From: Pomphorhynchus laevis
Lineage: Eukaryota > Acanthocephala > Palaeacanthocephala > Echinorhynchida > Pomphorhynchidae
DNA length: 64,000 nt
Direction of reading: 5' to 3'
NCBI GenBank assembly: GCA_012934845.2
Contig: WNNJ02001749.1
Span: forward strand, 1-64,000
Shown: one piece after another, positions 14,398 through 22,684 of the stretch
Numbering within the stretch: the stretch's first letter is position 1
Layout of the letters: each line of letters opens with the position of its first letter
The notes under the pieces: model-generated
Database searches by the model: none
Told to the model about the DNA's origin: nothing
What the model saw: only the letters and a program-made list of their open reading frames with translations
Made by a program: the position numbers and the translations under genes

Positions 14398-17300
14398 CAT
14401 AAGAGTTTCGTTTGAATCGGTATTGCTCGAGATTGCGAATAGCAATTCTTTCCGTATATTTAAGTAAGTGTTCGAATCGAGCATATTCTTCAGTCTGCAA
14501 ACTCTCGTCACTCCTAGACGGTCATGTGATAGCCGGCAGCCATCGTCAGTAAGATGAACTATCACACGCCGTTTCGGCTGCCTCTGTGACATTGTGAAAA
14601 TGCATTTCCGACATCTAGCTTAAATTGTTGGTGGCGTTAGCTCTTAAATCCAACAATTTGCAATGCAGACCATCATAAACAACCAGAGGATCAAACTTTC
14701 GGATGCTTGACTGTAAGAAACCGAGATTGAGTGGATCAATTCTTTCTATATAATCATAAGAGTTTCGTTTGAATCGGTATTGCTCGAGATTGCGAATAGC
14801 AATTCTTTCCGTATATTTAAGTAAGTGTTCGAATCGAGCATATTCTTCAGTCTGCAAACTCTCGTCACTCCTAGACGGTCATGTGATAGCCGGCAGCCAT
14901 CGTCAGTAAGATGAACTATCACACGCCGTTTCGGCTGCCTCTGTGACATTGTGAAAATGCATTTCCGACATCTAGCTTAAATTGTTGGTGGCGTTAGCTC
15001 TTAAATCCAACAATTTGCAATGCAGACCATCATAAACAACCAGAGGATCAAACTTTCGGATGCTTGACTGTAAGAAACCGAGATTGAGTGGATCAATTCT
15101 TTCTATATAATCATAAGAGTTTCGTTTGAATCGGTATTGCTCGAGATTGCGAATAGCAATTCTTTCCGTATATTTAAGTAAGTGTTCGAATCGAGCATAT
15201 TCTTCAGTCTGCAAACTCTCGTCACTCCTAGACGGTCATGTGATAGCCGGCAGCCATCGTCAGTAAGATGAACTATCACACGCCGTTTCGGCTGCCTCTG
15301 TGACATTGTGAAAATGCATTTCCGACATCTAGCTTAAATTGTTGGTGGCGTTAGCTCTTAAATCCAACAATTTGCAATGCAGACCATCATAAACAACCAG
15401 AGGATCAAACTTTCGGATGCTTGACTGTAAGAAACCGAGATTGAGTGGATCAATTCTTTCTATATAATCATAAGAGTTTCGTTTGAATCGGTATTGCTCG
15501 AGATTGCGAATAGCAATTCTTTCCGTATATTTAAGTAAGTGTTCGAATCGAGCATATTCTTCAGTCTGCAAACTCTCGTCACTCCTAGACGGTTATGTGA
15601 TAGCCGGCAGCCATCGTCAGTAAGATGAACTATCACACGCCGTTTCGGCTGCCTCTGTGACATTGTGAAAATGCATTTCCGACATCTAGCTTAAATTGTT
15701 GGTGGCGTTAGCTCTTAAATCCAACAATTTGCAATGCAGACCATCATAAACAACCAGAGGATCAAACTTTCGGATGCTTGACTGTAAGAAACCGAGATTG
15801 AGTGGATCAATTCTTTCTATATAATCATAAGAGTTTCGTTTGAATTGGTATTGCTCGAGATTGCGAATAGCAATTCTTTTCGTATATTTAAGTAAGTGTT
15901 CGAATCGAGCATATTCTTCAGTCTGCAAACTCTCGTCACTCCTAGACGGTCATGTGATAGCCGGCAGCCATCGTCAGTAAGATGAACTATCACACGCCGT
16001 TTCGGCTGCCTCTGTGACATTGTGAAAATGCATTTCCGACATCTAGCTTAAATTGTTGGTGGCGTTAGCTCTTAAATCCAACAATTTGCAATGCAGACCA
16101 TCATAAACAACCAGAGGATCAAACTTTCGGATGCTTGACTGTAAGAAACCGAGATTGAGTGGATCAATTCTTTCTATATAATCATAAGAGTTTCGTTTGA
16201 ATCGGTATTACCGATTAGAATTCACTATATGCTAATTGCATGACGTAGCTTGCGCTTTCGAAGTCAATGCAATGCAGTGAATTCTTTTCAGTGTAATAGA
16301 CATCAGCGGGATCACTAAATGACCAATATAATAGATTACAAAGGAAACAGTACCGCCGCCTGGGATCCTCGCAGGACCAATATATAAATAAAAGGTTTGA
16401 TTCAACCAGGACTGTCGATTACACCTATCTGCTTTTCTCTATATATAGAGAATTTCATGCTTCTACACTGCAAGACGGTCGTACCGTTTCGGATTTGAGA
16501 AGCCTCATCAGTTGCAGCAATACAGTGTATACACATGAAAAACATACTATATATAGATTAAAGGAGAAAGCATCCACTATATGCTAATTGCATGACGTAG
16601 CTTGCGCTTTCGAAGTCAATGCAATGCAGTGAATTCTTTTCAGTGTAATAGACATCAGCGGGATCACTAAATGACCAATATAATAGATTACAAAGGAAAC
16701 AGTACCGCCGCCTGGGATCCTCGCAGGACCAATATATAAATAAAAGGTTTGATTCAACCAGGACTGTCGATTACACCTATCTGCTTTTCTCTATATATAG
16801 AGAATTTCACGCTTCTACACTGCAAGACGGCGTACCGTTTCGGATTTGAGAAGCCTCATCAGTTGCAGCAATACAGTGTATACACATGAAAAACATACTA
16901 TATATAGATTAAAGGAGAAAGCATCCACTATATGCTAATTGCATGACGTAGCTTGCGCATTCGAAGTCAATGCAATGCAGTGAATTCTTTTCAGTGTAAT
17001 AGACATCAGCGGGATCACTAAATGACCAATATAATAGATTACAAAGGAAACAGTACCGCCGCCTGGGATCCTCGCAGGACCAATATAGAAATAAAAGGTT
17101 TGATTCAACCAGGACTGTCGATTACACCTATCTGCTTTTCTCTATATATAGAGAATTTCATGCTTCTACACTGCAAGACGGCGTACCGTTTTTGCTTTGA
17201 GAAGCCTCATCAGTTGCAGCAATACAGTGTATACAATGAAAAACATACTATATAGAGATTAAAGGAGAAAGCATCCACTATATGCTAATTGCATGACGTA

Positions 17301-20300
17301 GCTTGCGCATTCGAAGTCAATGCAATGCAGTGAATTTTTTTCAGTGTAATAGACATCAGCGGGATCACTAAATGACCAATATAATAGATTACAAAGGAAA
17401 CAGTACCGCCGCCTGGGATCCTAGCAGGTCCAATAAATAAATTAAAGGTTTGATTCAACCAGGACTGTCGATTACACCTATCTGCTTTTCTCTATATATA
17501 GAGAATTTCATGCTTCTACACTGCAAGACGGCGTACCGTTTCGGCTTTGAGAAGCCTCATCAGTTGCAGCAATACAGTGTATACACATGAAAAACATACT
17601 TATTACAATTTTAAAGTATTTCAATTATATTTTCTAACAAAGTGATAGTTCAAATTCTGTACATATTAGGATTGCAGGGATTTGGTGTCCGAATTGTTTC
17701 TCAGTTATGCTGTAGCCAAAATTGACGAGGACAAAACTCATCCTGTTCACTATTACGGACTGTTACCGTGGTCTGATGAAGAGATTGAATTAGAAGGTGG
17801 TACTTCACATTTGAATGTTGTAACTAAGGATCAAATTGTATCAATGACAACAAGCGTTAGCAACGGGTATATTTTATTAAATATTTAAAAGCTTAGAACA
17901 TTTTTTAGAGTAAATTAAACTTCAGTTTAATAAAGCTTAACAAATAAGCTTTTTCGAAGATTACTGTGAGATATAAAATAAAATAATATTTAGCATAAAA
18001 TGCAATTTCTCATTTTTAATACTTGACGAAATACATATTTTGCATACCTCCATTGCATACATCCATCATTATTTACATGATATTATTGTTTTTATAAGAA
18101 AATAATTAATTAAATGTAGATAATCTTACAATGAAAAGTAAGATCACTTTTGGATCACGTATCCCCGAGTATGAAAAATGGAAGATAAAAATGAAAATGT
18201 TAAGATACATTAAGATGTCTGTTAAGCAACTAATAGAAGTAATGAAAGAATGATATCATTTAAAATTATAAACAAAAGAAGTATATATAATATACCTCTT
18301 ATATATAAGAGGTATATAAGAGGTATATTTATATATAGCCTATTTTATAAACAAAAGAGGTTCAATATATTTGAAATTTTGGAATTGATAATTTACATAA
18401 ATTTCATTTTAAATGCTAAACTTAAAATTTTTAATTTTATTTCAAATTTTCTCCTTTAAATGCTAATATTTTTGATCCGATTTTATCTTAATATATTGAC
18501 TCGCTTTTGTGCTTTCACATGTATAATCAGAATTAATATTTATAGATTTTTTCGTTTCAGAAACCAGTTACGATATCATTGAAGGAATGATACCGTAGCT
18601 GATTTATGATGCGAAGTTATCTCTGTAATCTAGTAAAATTGATCATCAGCACCGATTCAAAGATTTCCTGATCACATCAGGAGATTATCAAAATGCTTTG
18701 AATGCATCTCCGAAAATGCGATTTCAGAAATTAAATAAAAATTAATTTACACCTATACAATAGCTGATTTAAATGATCGATACGTCGTTAGTCGATGAAG
18801 CATAATAATCGATACGTCGTAACGATCGGATCAAACCAATTGAAAAATTGGTTTGATCCGATCGGATCAAAAATTGGTTTTTTCACCAATCGATGAAACA
18901 GCAATTAAGCTGTTGTTGAATTTTTAACGAACTTTGATAATCAAATATTGATATTTAGTTTATATTATTTGAACATATTTATTATTCAACTTATTTCGTT
19001 GGAAATAAGTTTAAATTGTTAAAAATATTGTATGTATAAAATTTTATATTTTACGTTTAAGGTTTGGCTCAAAGGTAATGGGTTATCACACAGGAATCAT
19101 TTACAATAACCACATGAAAGAATTTTGGTTCGATTTCAAAACATGTTCAACAAATTTAATATTCCCATTAAGAAGACCAATATCATTTATGTCACCTACT
19201 ATTGTAGTCGAACCTAAAGGTGAAGGTTTTATTGTAATTGGAGGCTCAGGAGGTGCGTTTATCCCATCCGTAATTGCTCAGGTATCGTTTTATATTTTTG
19301 TATTTATTCTGTTATTTAAAGTTATATTTTCGGATTAAATTGCAATTTTGGAAATTTAAAAATAAGTATGTAGTTTAATTAAATAAATATTGATGCTTTA
19401 ATAAAATTAATAATAAATTTTTTATTGAGTTAATACTTCAATAAAATAATAATTTTATAGTGATTATAAAATATTAGCAATAATTTTTTAAATGCCAATT
19501 TTGAATTGATATTTATTAATATTAATTAGTGTCGCAATGAACGCAGAAACTTTTATCAATAATAAATAATGAACGCAGAAACTTTTATCTAAAATTTAAT
19601 TATACGGAGGAAATTAGAACAATTCGATTTGTTATTTAAATTATAATTTCTTTCTAAAAATAAACTTGTATTTCTTGATATTTATATCATATTTAAATAT
19701 TAAATATTATATTATTAATTATTAATATTATTAAATATTATTTAAATATTAAAATATGTTTTCTAGAAAAATATAAAAATTGATCTTGCTCCAAAATTCG
19801 AAATAAAAATTCTTTATTTTTAGCTTCTACTATACAAAAGATTTATATTTTTAATTCAAATTTACAATTTAAATAATTTAATATTTCTACTTTAGATTTT
19901 ATATAATCTAAGATATAACCCAAGATAAAATACAATCCAAAATAATTACTGAAACCAAAAGGCGAAGTAGAAACTGATTTCACAAATAAATTAAATATTT
20001 GAAATATTCTTTTGCAATCTGTCTAGAAGAGTATGTTCAGTATTTCGTAAATTTGGTATTTACAATAGTATTTGGTATTTGCATCATCAGGCTGTCAATA
20101 TGGTGGTTTATATTTATTAATGTGACTTAATGTGGCAATTACATAATGCATCACATTATAAATGACTATTTGAATTAATGACTTTCATTACAAAATAAAA
20201 TTAAATGACTTTTTCTTAATTTGATTATGTAAATTCTAATAACAATTTTTTAATCGAAGATAACCTTTCAAAAAATTAAACAAAACCTATCATTAATAAC

Positions 20301-21836
20301 ATACAATCTATAGTTTTCAAAGGCTAGGGATAACAAATCAAATCGTGAAATATAAAAACTTAAACTAACTAAAAAACTAACAAAAACTCACACGTAAATG
20401 AGAGAAACTGATCTAAATTGCAGATATGAGTTGCTTTTTGTATTTCATATTATTATTCTTTTTTTAGATGATTAAATAATTTAAATAATTATAGATTATT
20501 TTAAAATTTCAATACATTTGATTACCACTGATTTCCAGTAATTTGAATTCGATTACTTCGAATTCTAAAATGTGCAAATGATCAATGAGTTCATTTAAAT
20601 GATTATAATTTTATTATAATTTCAACGTAATAAAATGTCGTGTTTTAAAACTAGGTCATTATAAAAATGATATGGTTTCATAAAAGCATGAAAGAATCTA
20701 TTGACAGTAGAAGATTTGCCCATTTGCTCATACCTGACACGTTGTTATGCGAACGTGGTTACGATCCCGTAAGTATGAAATTATTTTAAACACTAAAAAT
20801 TTAAATATCTATCTTATTAAAATGTAAGTGTAAAGTTTGGACACAGAACTGAATCAATTTATATAAACGATTTTAAATGAGCTTTTATCAATTAGTTTAC
20901 AACATTTTTAAGTAGTTAGTTACATTCATTTAGCGAAATAACATACTCACATGATTTATGACCACTATAATTTAATCTATTTTAGCTAAGGCAATCGCAC
21001 AATTTATATTCTAAGAACTTTTAACTGATGAACAGTGTGGTAACTAACATCATGATAATTTTGGTCATTTTTTGATTGTGTTTGTTATAATCATGTTCAT
21101 GAAAGTTAGTGTTTATAGAATGTGTGAAAATTGTCCATCTTTCACACATTCCTGCTTTTCCTTGATTTATTTAATTATGTTATATTTTAATAGTTTTATG
21201 GACATTTTTAAAATTTGTCCATCTCGTACATTCCTCTTTCCCTTGATTTGTTATATTTTAATATTTTTATGGTTTTTTAATTTTAATATAAATTGCAATA
21301 TTAAAATATTAATTTTGATATTAAAATTAATATTTTGGATTATAAGAGGTTCAATCTTTTTTCAGGATCGATGAGCGAAACTTGGGATAAATTTGTTCAA
21401 TTTATATGCTGTGGTTGTTATTTTCTTAAGCGACGGTTGATTCATATCGCTAAGGAATTCCCTACAAATTACAAATATATATAATATATATATATATATT
21501 ATATTATATTAATATATATTAATATAATATTAATATTAATATTAATATATTATATATATTATATAATATTAATTAATGATAATCTATATAATTCACTGTA
21601 TAAAAATCGTTTATATATTTCAGCGTGGTTATAATTTAAATATTTCAAATATTTAGAAATTACTCAATATCCTGAAGGCAAAGGGTCATAAGATTTATTG
21701 CTTCGATCCTTATCTTGGTGGAGTTTATACAGCTGTACAAGCCATTCGAGTTCAAAAGCATTCTAGTAATCCAGATGAGGAAATCATCGAAGCCTATAGT
21801 GATCCACGAAAAGGTGGAGGATCCGCCGGCTATTGA
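416..21836 (+). CDS. GGT: gamma-glutamyltranspeptidase, 8 exons, 5' end outside window
   Basis: Joined exons 416-608, 7545-7711, 7880-8029, 11026-11162, 17670-17866, 19062-19281, 20655-20768 and 21657-21836 keep one frame and give 451 residues from GGLSIAVPG to the C-terminal SDPRKGGGSAGY, collinear with animal GGT (about 570 aa); the N-terminal ~130 residues lie upstream. GGT is a membrane-anchored, self-cleaving N-terminal nucleophile hydrolase that transfers or hydrolyses the gamma-glutamyl group of glutathione. The nucleophile Thr is kept in GGTSHL (exon 5) and the GG oxyanion motif in exon 6. Several substrate-pocket residues differ (see findings). Introns are 168 bp to 6.9 kb and filled with repeats. 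AATAAA lies at 21882-21887. Confidence 0.93.
820..2345 (-). mobile_element. Penelope-like element, family PLE-A, decayed
   Basis: Read on the minus strand, segments run WNPKLHKNPIKPRF (about 2050-2100), YDFNTLYTNLDLVDM (about 1790-1850), VPMGGNSSPIIADLF (about 1560-1610) and YINDICVF (about 1440-1480). These are the reverse transcriptase motifs of PLEs. The reading ends [11 protein letters not shown], directly followed by a structured 3' region. No GIY-YIG endonuclease was seen after the RT. The copy is broken in a few places. It lies in GGT intron 1. Confidence 0.8.
877..940 (-). ncRNA. PLE-A 3' structured element, hammerhead-like boxes
   Basis: A GC-rich island after the PLE stop. Three helices can form and all cross one another: 884-891 with 926-933 (CTGCTATG/CATAGCAG), 904-909 with 935-940 (GGCCCC/GGGGCC), and 878-882 with 914-918 (GAGGA/TCCTC). 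On the minus strand GAAAC follows GGGGCC, and CTGATGA follows TCCTC. Related copies at 2590-2660 and 25470-25530 keep the layout; the 2590 copy has GTC directly before GAGGAA. Not a canonical hammerhead or HDV fold. Confidence 0.5.
2500..2720 (+). mobile_element. PLE-A 3' end fragment
   Basis: Begins in the terminal WMDN codons of the PLE-A ORF and continues through the same GC-rich 3' element (GTCGAGGAATAAGGGCAGAAACC, read in parts, then CTGATGAC). Only the 3' end is present. Confidence 0.65.
2788..3175 (+). mobile_element. second PLE family (PLE-C), RT fragment
   Basis: Segments LQIDGVSMGSPLCPTFVSFF, YRGYVDDILSVF and FHFLDVSISL are PLE-type RT motifs (the GVPMGS, YVDD and FLDV boxes), clearly distinct in sequence from PLE-A. 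Only the catalytic core remains and it is broken. Confidence 0.7.
3741..3826 (+). repeat. 86-bp dispersed repeat, inverted twin at 18151-18236
   Basis: The reverse complement of 18151-18236 matches this segment with about one mismatch over 86 bp, although the two lie 14 kb apart in GGT introns. Function unknown. Confidence 0.75.
3960..4510 (+). mobile_element. PLE-A RT N-terminal fragment
   Basis: Encodes YIFDKIKNKMK, an LTKLKDNYIITTINKGSN segment and WNPKLHKNPIKPRF, up to the PLSVYMNKILK segment. It faces the minus-strand copy at 4580-5030, giving an inverted pair of PLE-A pieces. Confidence 0.75.
4580..5030 (-). mobile_element. PLE-A fragment, inverted relative to 3960-4510
   Basis: On the minus strand it encodes SKINILKDYIFDKIKN, KRKDKINKDMYKELTKLKN and ITTIDKASNNFVFICK, the same N-terminal RT segment as the + copy. 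The pair could form a long hairpin in DNA or RNA. Confidence 0.72.
5640..6330 (+). mobile_element. PLE-A fragment with N-terminal domain
   Basis: Carries the conserved PLE N-terminal region: a CNC pair, then HNLELIENCELRKLLSKGYK, followed by the KDYIFDKIKNKMK segment and the start of the RT. The 3' part is missing, and shorter scraps of the same segment follow at 6210-6330 and 6570-6640. Confidence 0.72.
7020..7330 (+). repeat. dispersed repeat, partner at 8290-8720
   Basis: Shares a block with 8293-8400 (CTAGTGATCCACAT, a CTCCTT/AAGGAG hairpin and GAATTCCTCATTT) and a second block near 7190-7300 with 8590-8700 (GCAATGAGCACTGTATC and GATTTCTTAACTT). Lies on either side of GGT exons 2 and 3. 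Confidence 0.6.
7545..7711 (+). CDS. GGT: GGT exon
   Basis: Follows AG at 7543-7544 and ends before a strong GTAAGT donor at 7712. The split Arg codon joins NPMLR to TLFVKNL. Contains GVDAFYNGSLSDKVV, the family's AFYNGSL box. Confidence 0.92.
7880..8029 (+). CDS. GGT: GGT exon
   Basis: Begins after AG 7878-7879 and ends before GTAAAT. Encodes NGIINRDDLLAY and on to VPPPAAGSIVAFVLKAMQ, matching the large-subunit region before the cleavage site. The preceding intron is only 168 bp. Confidence 0.92.
8290..8720 (+). repeat. dispersed repeat, partner of 7020-7330
   Basis: Same two blocks as at 7020-7330 in the same orientation, with extra sequence between them. No coding potential seen. Confidence 0.55.
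9150..10430. other. GGT intron 3 sequence, no gene recognised
   Basis: Slightly less AT-rich than its neighbours. Short open frames on both strands (about 70-90 codons) resemble nothing I know and lack coding character. Confidence 0.4.
10486..10800 (+). repeat. minisatellite with duplicated ends
   Basis: A ~105-bp block (CTTGAAGATTTTCATTATC to GATGATTGCAC) recurs about 200 bp later. Between the copies is a short array of degenerate ~16-bp GTTCCTTAAGAGTCTT units. Confidence 0.75.
11026..11162 (+). CDS. GGT: GGT exon
   Basis: Encodes DFRLSEDELSLPYAV and on to RLSDPDFLAKTK. The HHRLVEAMKFAF segment corresponds to YHRIVEAFRFAY of vertebrate GGT. Phase 0 donor GTGAAA. Confidence 0.92.
11770..12015 (+). 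repeat. two tandem 138-bp units
   Basis: The segment starting AATTGGATATGCTGCC at 11771 repeats at 11909, nearly identical. A stretch of about 55 bp from its 3' part recurs inverted at 13255-13312, so the pair brackets 1.3 kb of intron. Confidence 0.75.
12118..12490 (+). repeat. direct and inverted repeat cluster
   Basis: A ~85-bp block centred on TTTGAAAAAATTCAATGCTT occurs at 12140 and 12335. Its complement appears at 12425-12480 next to ACATTATTTTCTTC, forming a hairpin arm. Resembles decayed MITE-like DNA. Confidence 0.5.
13310..14310. other. GGT intron 4 DNA without recognised gene
   Basis: Moderate GC islands (CTCGCGCTAACAAAATCACG near 13493) but no continuous reading frame and no recognised element. 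Confidence 0.4.
14321..14395. repeat. (AT)n microsatellite
   Basis: About 37 uninterrupted AT units directly abutting the 357-bp tandem array. Open frames of alternating Tyr and Ile here are artefacts of the repeat. Confidence 0.95.
14396..16209. repeat. 357-bp tandem array, five units plus a stub
   Basis: Units begin at 14396, 14753, 15110, 15467 and 15824, with a 29-bp stub at 16181-16209. Copies are almost identical, so the array is young or homogenised. Each unit carries on the minus strand a hammerhead-like set of boxes (separate entry). Lies in GGT intron 4. Confidence 0.95.
14512..14582 (-). ncRNA. hammerhead-like module in 357-bp unit, non-standard strand order
   Basis: Minus strand, 5' to 3': GGCAGCC (14582-14576), GAAA (14575-14572), CGG, TGTGATAG (14566-14559), TCTTA (14554-14550), CTGACGA (14549-14543), GGCTGCC (14541-14535), CTATCACA (14532-14525), CCGTC (14521-14517), TAGGA (14516-14512). 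Stem II is GGCAGCC/GGCTGCC, stem III is ACGG/CCGT plus TGTGATAG/CTATCACA, and stem I is TAGGA/TCTTA. The putative cleavage site follows GTC. Repeats every 357 bp, at 14869, 15226, 15583 and 15940. Confidence 0.6.
16468..16517 (-). ncRNA. type I hammerhead ribozyme, unit 1
   Basis: Minus strand: stem I CTGCAA, then CTGATGA, stem II GGCTT-loop-AATCC (one mismatch), GAAA, stem III CGGT-ACG-ACCG, GTC, stem I TTGCAG. Here stem III is one pair longer than in the other units. Confidence 0.85.
16820..16868 (-). ncRNA. type I hammerhead ribozyme, unit 2
   Basis: Same order of boxes; GAAA and GTC are intact. Stem II has one C-T mismatch as in unit 1. Stem III is CGG-TACG-CCG. Confidence 0.87.
17171..17219 (-). 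ncRNA. type I hammerhead, unit 3, core altered
   Basis: Same layout, with perfect GGCTT/AAGC pairing at the inner stem II positions. The segment before ACGG reads CAAAA instead of CGAAA, so the invariant G of the GAAA box is lost. Probably inactive. Confidence 0.75.
17521..17569 (-). ncRNA. type I hammerhead ribozyme, unit 4, fully canonical
   Basis: Minus strand: CTGCAA (17569-17564), CTGATGA (17563-17557), GGCTT-CTCA-AAGCC (17556-17543), GAAA (17542-17539), CGG-TACG-CCG (17538-17529), TC (17528-17527), then TTGCAG (17526-17521). All conserved core positions are kept. Predicted cleavage is between 17527 and 17526. Upstream CACTGTATTG can extend stem I beyond a bulge. Confidence 0.9.
17670..17866 (+). 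CDS. GGT: GGT exon with catalytic threonine
   Basis: I chose the acceptor AG at 17668-17669 rather than the AG at 17676-17677. Only the first keeps the frame with exon 4, and it gives TK-DCRDLVSELF with the exact family spacing. Contains THPVHYYG and EGGTSHLNVV; the Thr in GGTSHL is the autoprocessing and catalytic nucleophile. The exon begins about 70 bp after the hammerhead satellite array ends. Confidence 0.9.
17890..19050. other. GGT intron 5, repeat scraps
   Basis: Holds the inverted twin of the 86-bp repeat (18151-18236), a perfect 26-bp palindrome (18291-18316) and a block near 18780-18900 with short inverted repeats (GATCGGATCAAACCAAT and its complement). No gene seen. Confidence 0.5.
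18291..18316. repeat. perfect 26-bp palindrome
   Basis: TATACCTCTTATA followed by its exact complement TATAAGAGGTATA. It sits directly beside the 86-bp dispersed repeat, and a further AAGAGGTATAT follows. Confidence 0.85.
19062..19281 (+). CDS. GGT: GGT exon
   Basis: Encodes FGSKVMGYHTGIIYNNHM and on to PTIVVEPKGEG and VIGGSGGAFI. Carries the small-subunit donor-site segments NNHMKEF, PISFMSP and SGG. Splice phases 2 and 0 match the flanking exons. Confidence 0.92.
19325..20650. other. GGT intron 6, AT-rich, nothing recognised
   Basis: Long A/T stretches and short direct repeats such as TGAACGCAGAAACTTTTATC at about 19535 and 19571. No coding frame. Confidence 0.45.
20655..20768 (+). CDS. 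GGT: GGT exon
   Basis: Begins at VIIKMIWFHKSM and ends LLCERGYDP before a GTAAGT donor. Corresponds to the small-subunit helix that reads [20 protein letters not shown] in human GGT1. Phase 0 at both ends. Confidence 0.88.
21657..21836 (+). CDS. GGT: GGT terminal exon
   Basis: Begins KLLNILKAKGHK and ends SDPRKGGGSAGY followed by TGA. The GG..AGY tail is the diagnostic C terminus of GGT. A poly(A) signal follows within 50 bp. Confidence 0.92.
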   Translation, partial: KLLNILKAKGHKIYCFDPYLGGVYTAVQAIRVQKHSSNPDEEIIEAYSDPRKGGGSAGY

Positions 21837-22494
21837 ATTGCTGAACAAATATTTATTAAATGTGTAGAATTATTATGAACTAATAAAATAGGTTTTTATC
21901 TTTTAGCAACACATCTTCAATTCAATTGCATAGTCTAGTGTGTCTATTTTTATGACATTTCCAGCAATTTATTATTCAAAATAATTAATTTAGTGAATTA
22001 AATTAATTAGTTTACTAATTAATTAATTGTTAATTAATAAATTTAAAATAATTAATTTTTTTATTTAATAAATCAAATTTTTAATAAATTAAATGATTTA
22101 TTTATTAATATTGACCATATATATTAACGTTTTATATATTAAATATCTGCTATTACTTCTCACGGAAATTAAATAATAAATTAATTGACATTTACTTAAA
22201 ATAATGGTTTATGATTATTTAAAATATAAATAATAGCTAAATCATTCACTTTACGTTTTCAGATGAAACTAAATACGTTGCATTTACGCATACACTCGGC
22301 TTCGACGTTTAATAGTTAATATGAATGAAAAAGTGACGAACACGCTAAAACTGTTTTTACCGCGATTAGTTTCGTATGATTTAAGAAATTCAGTTTTATT
22401 TCGTCAACCATACAAGCTTTGTCGTAACCCACTTTCATCAACTTTACAGATTTTCTATTGACATTTTTATTATATTTATCAAACTTAAGTGTTT

Positions 22495-22640
22495 CAAAAA
22501 TAAGCGTGAGTTTACCCCTTGGAATTCTTATATTCATGAAAAACGTAACGTCTTTATTTTAAGCTAAAAATAGCATATCTTTAAGAGATAGGAATTATAT
22601 TATTATAATTAGTTTAATGATATGCGGTTTTCTTATAATG
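22495..22640 (+). repeat. ~145-bp repeat, copies at 23143-23288 and 23490-23665
   Basis: Block beginning AAAAATAAGCGTGAGTTTAC and ending GATATGCGGTTTTC recurs nearly identically at 23143-23288. A more diverged copy is at 23490-23665. The open frame across the first copy is not conserved in the others, so it is not a gene. Confidence 0.8.
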
Positions 22641-22684
22641 ATATGCGGTTTTCTTTAATGGTATGCTGTTCACTCATAAAAATT

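Larger units (their letters stand above)
16217..17600. repeat. ~351-bp tandem array, four units, hammerhead satellite
   Basis: Units start near 16217, 16575, 16926 and 17276, spaced 350-352 bp. The last is truncated and ends 70 bp before GGT exon 5. Each has a canonical hammerhead layout on the minus strand. It abuts the unrelated 357-bp array with only a few bases between. Size, tandem layout and ribozyme type match what is known of animal retrozymes and hammerhead satellites. Confidence 0.93.

Noticed and set aside
14225-14592. Open frames with long alternating Tyr-Ile runs
   Set aside because: Translation of the (AT)n microsatellite.
14615-16020. Repeated 80-aa and 67-aa minus-strand open frames in the 357-bp array
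   Set aside because: The frames recur only because the units are almost identical and 357 is divisible by three. No family match, and the frames overlap the ribozyme-like module.
14396-17600. CRISPR-like array
   Set aside because: Units are 350-357 bp with no spacer structure, in a metazoan intron.
18560-18730. Hammerhead-like words (TCATCAG, CCGAAAAT) in GGT intron 5
   Set aside because: No set of three helices abutting the boxes could be found on either strand.
22316-22537. 73-codon minus-strand frame
   Set aside because: Overlaps the 145-bp repeat, and the frame is not preserved in the other repeat copies.
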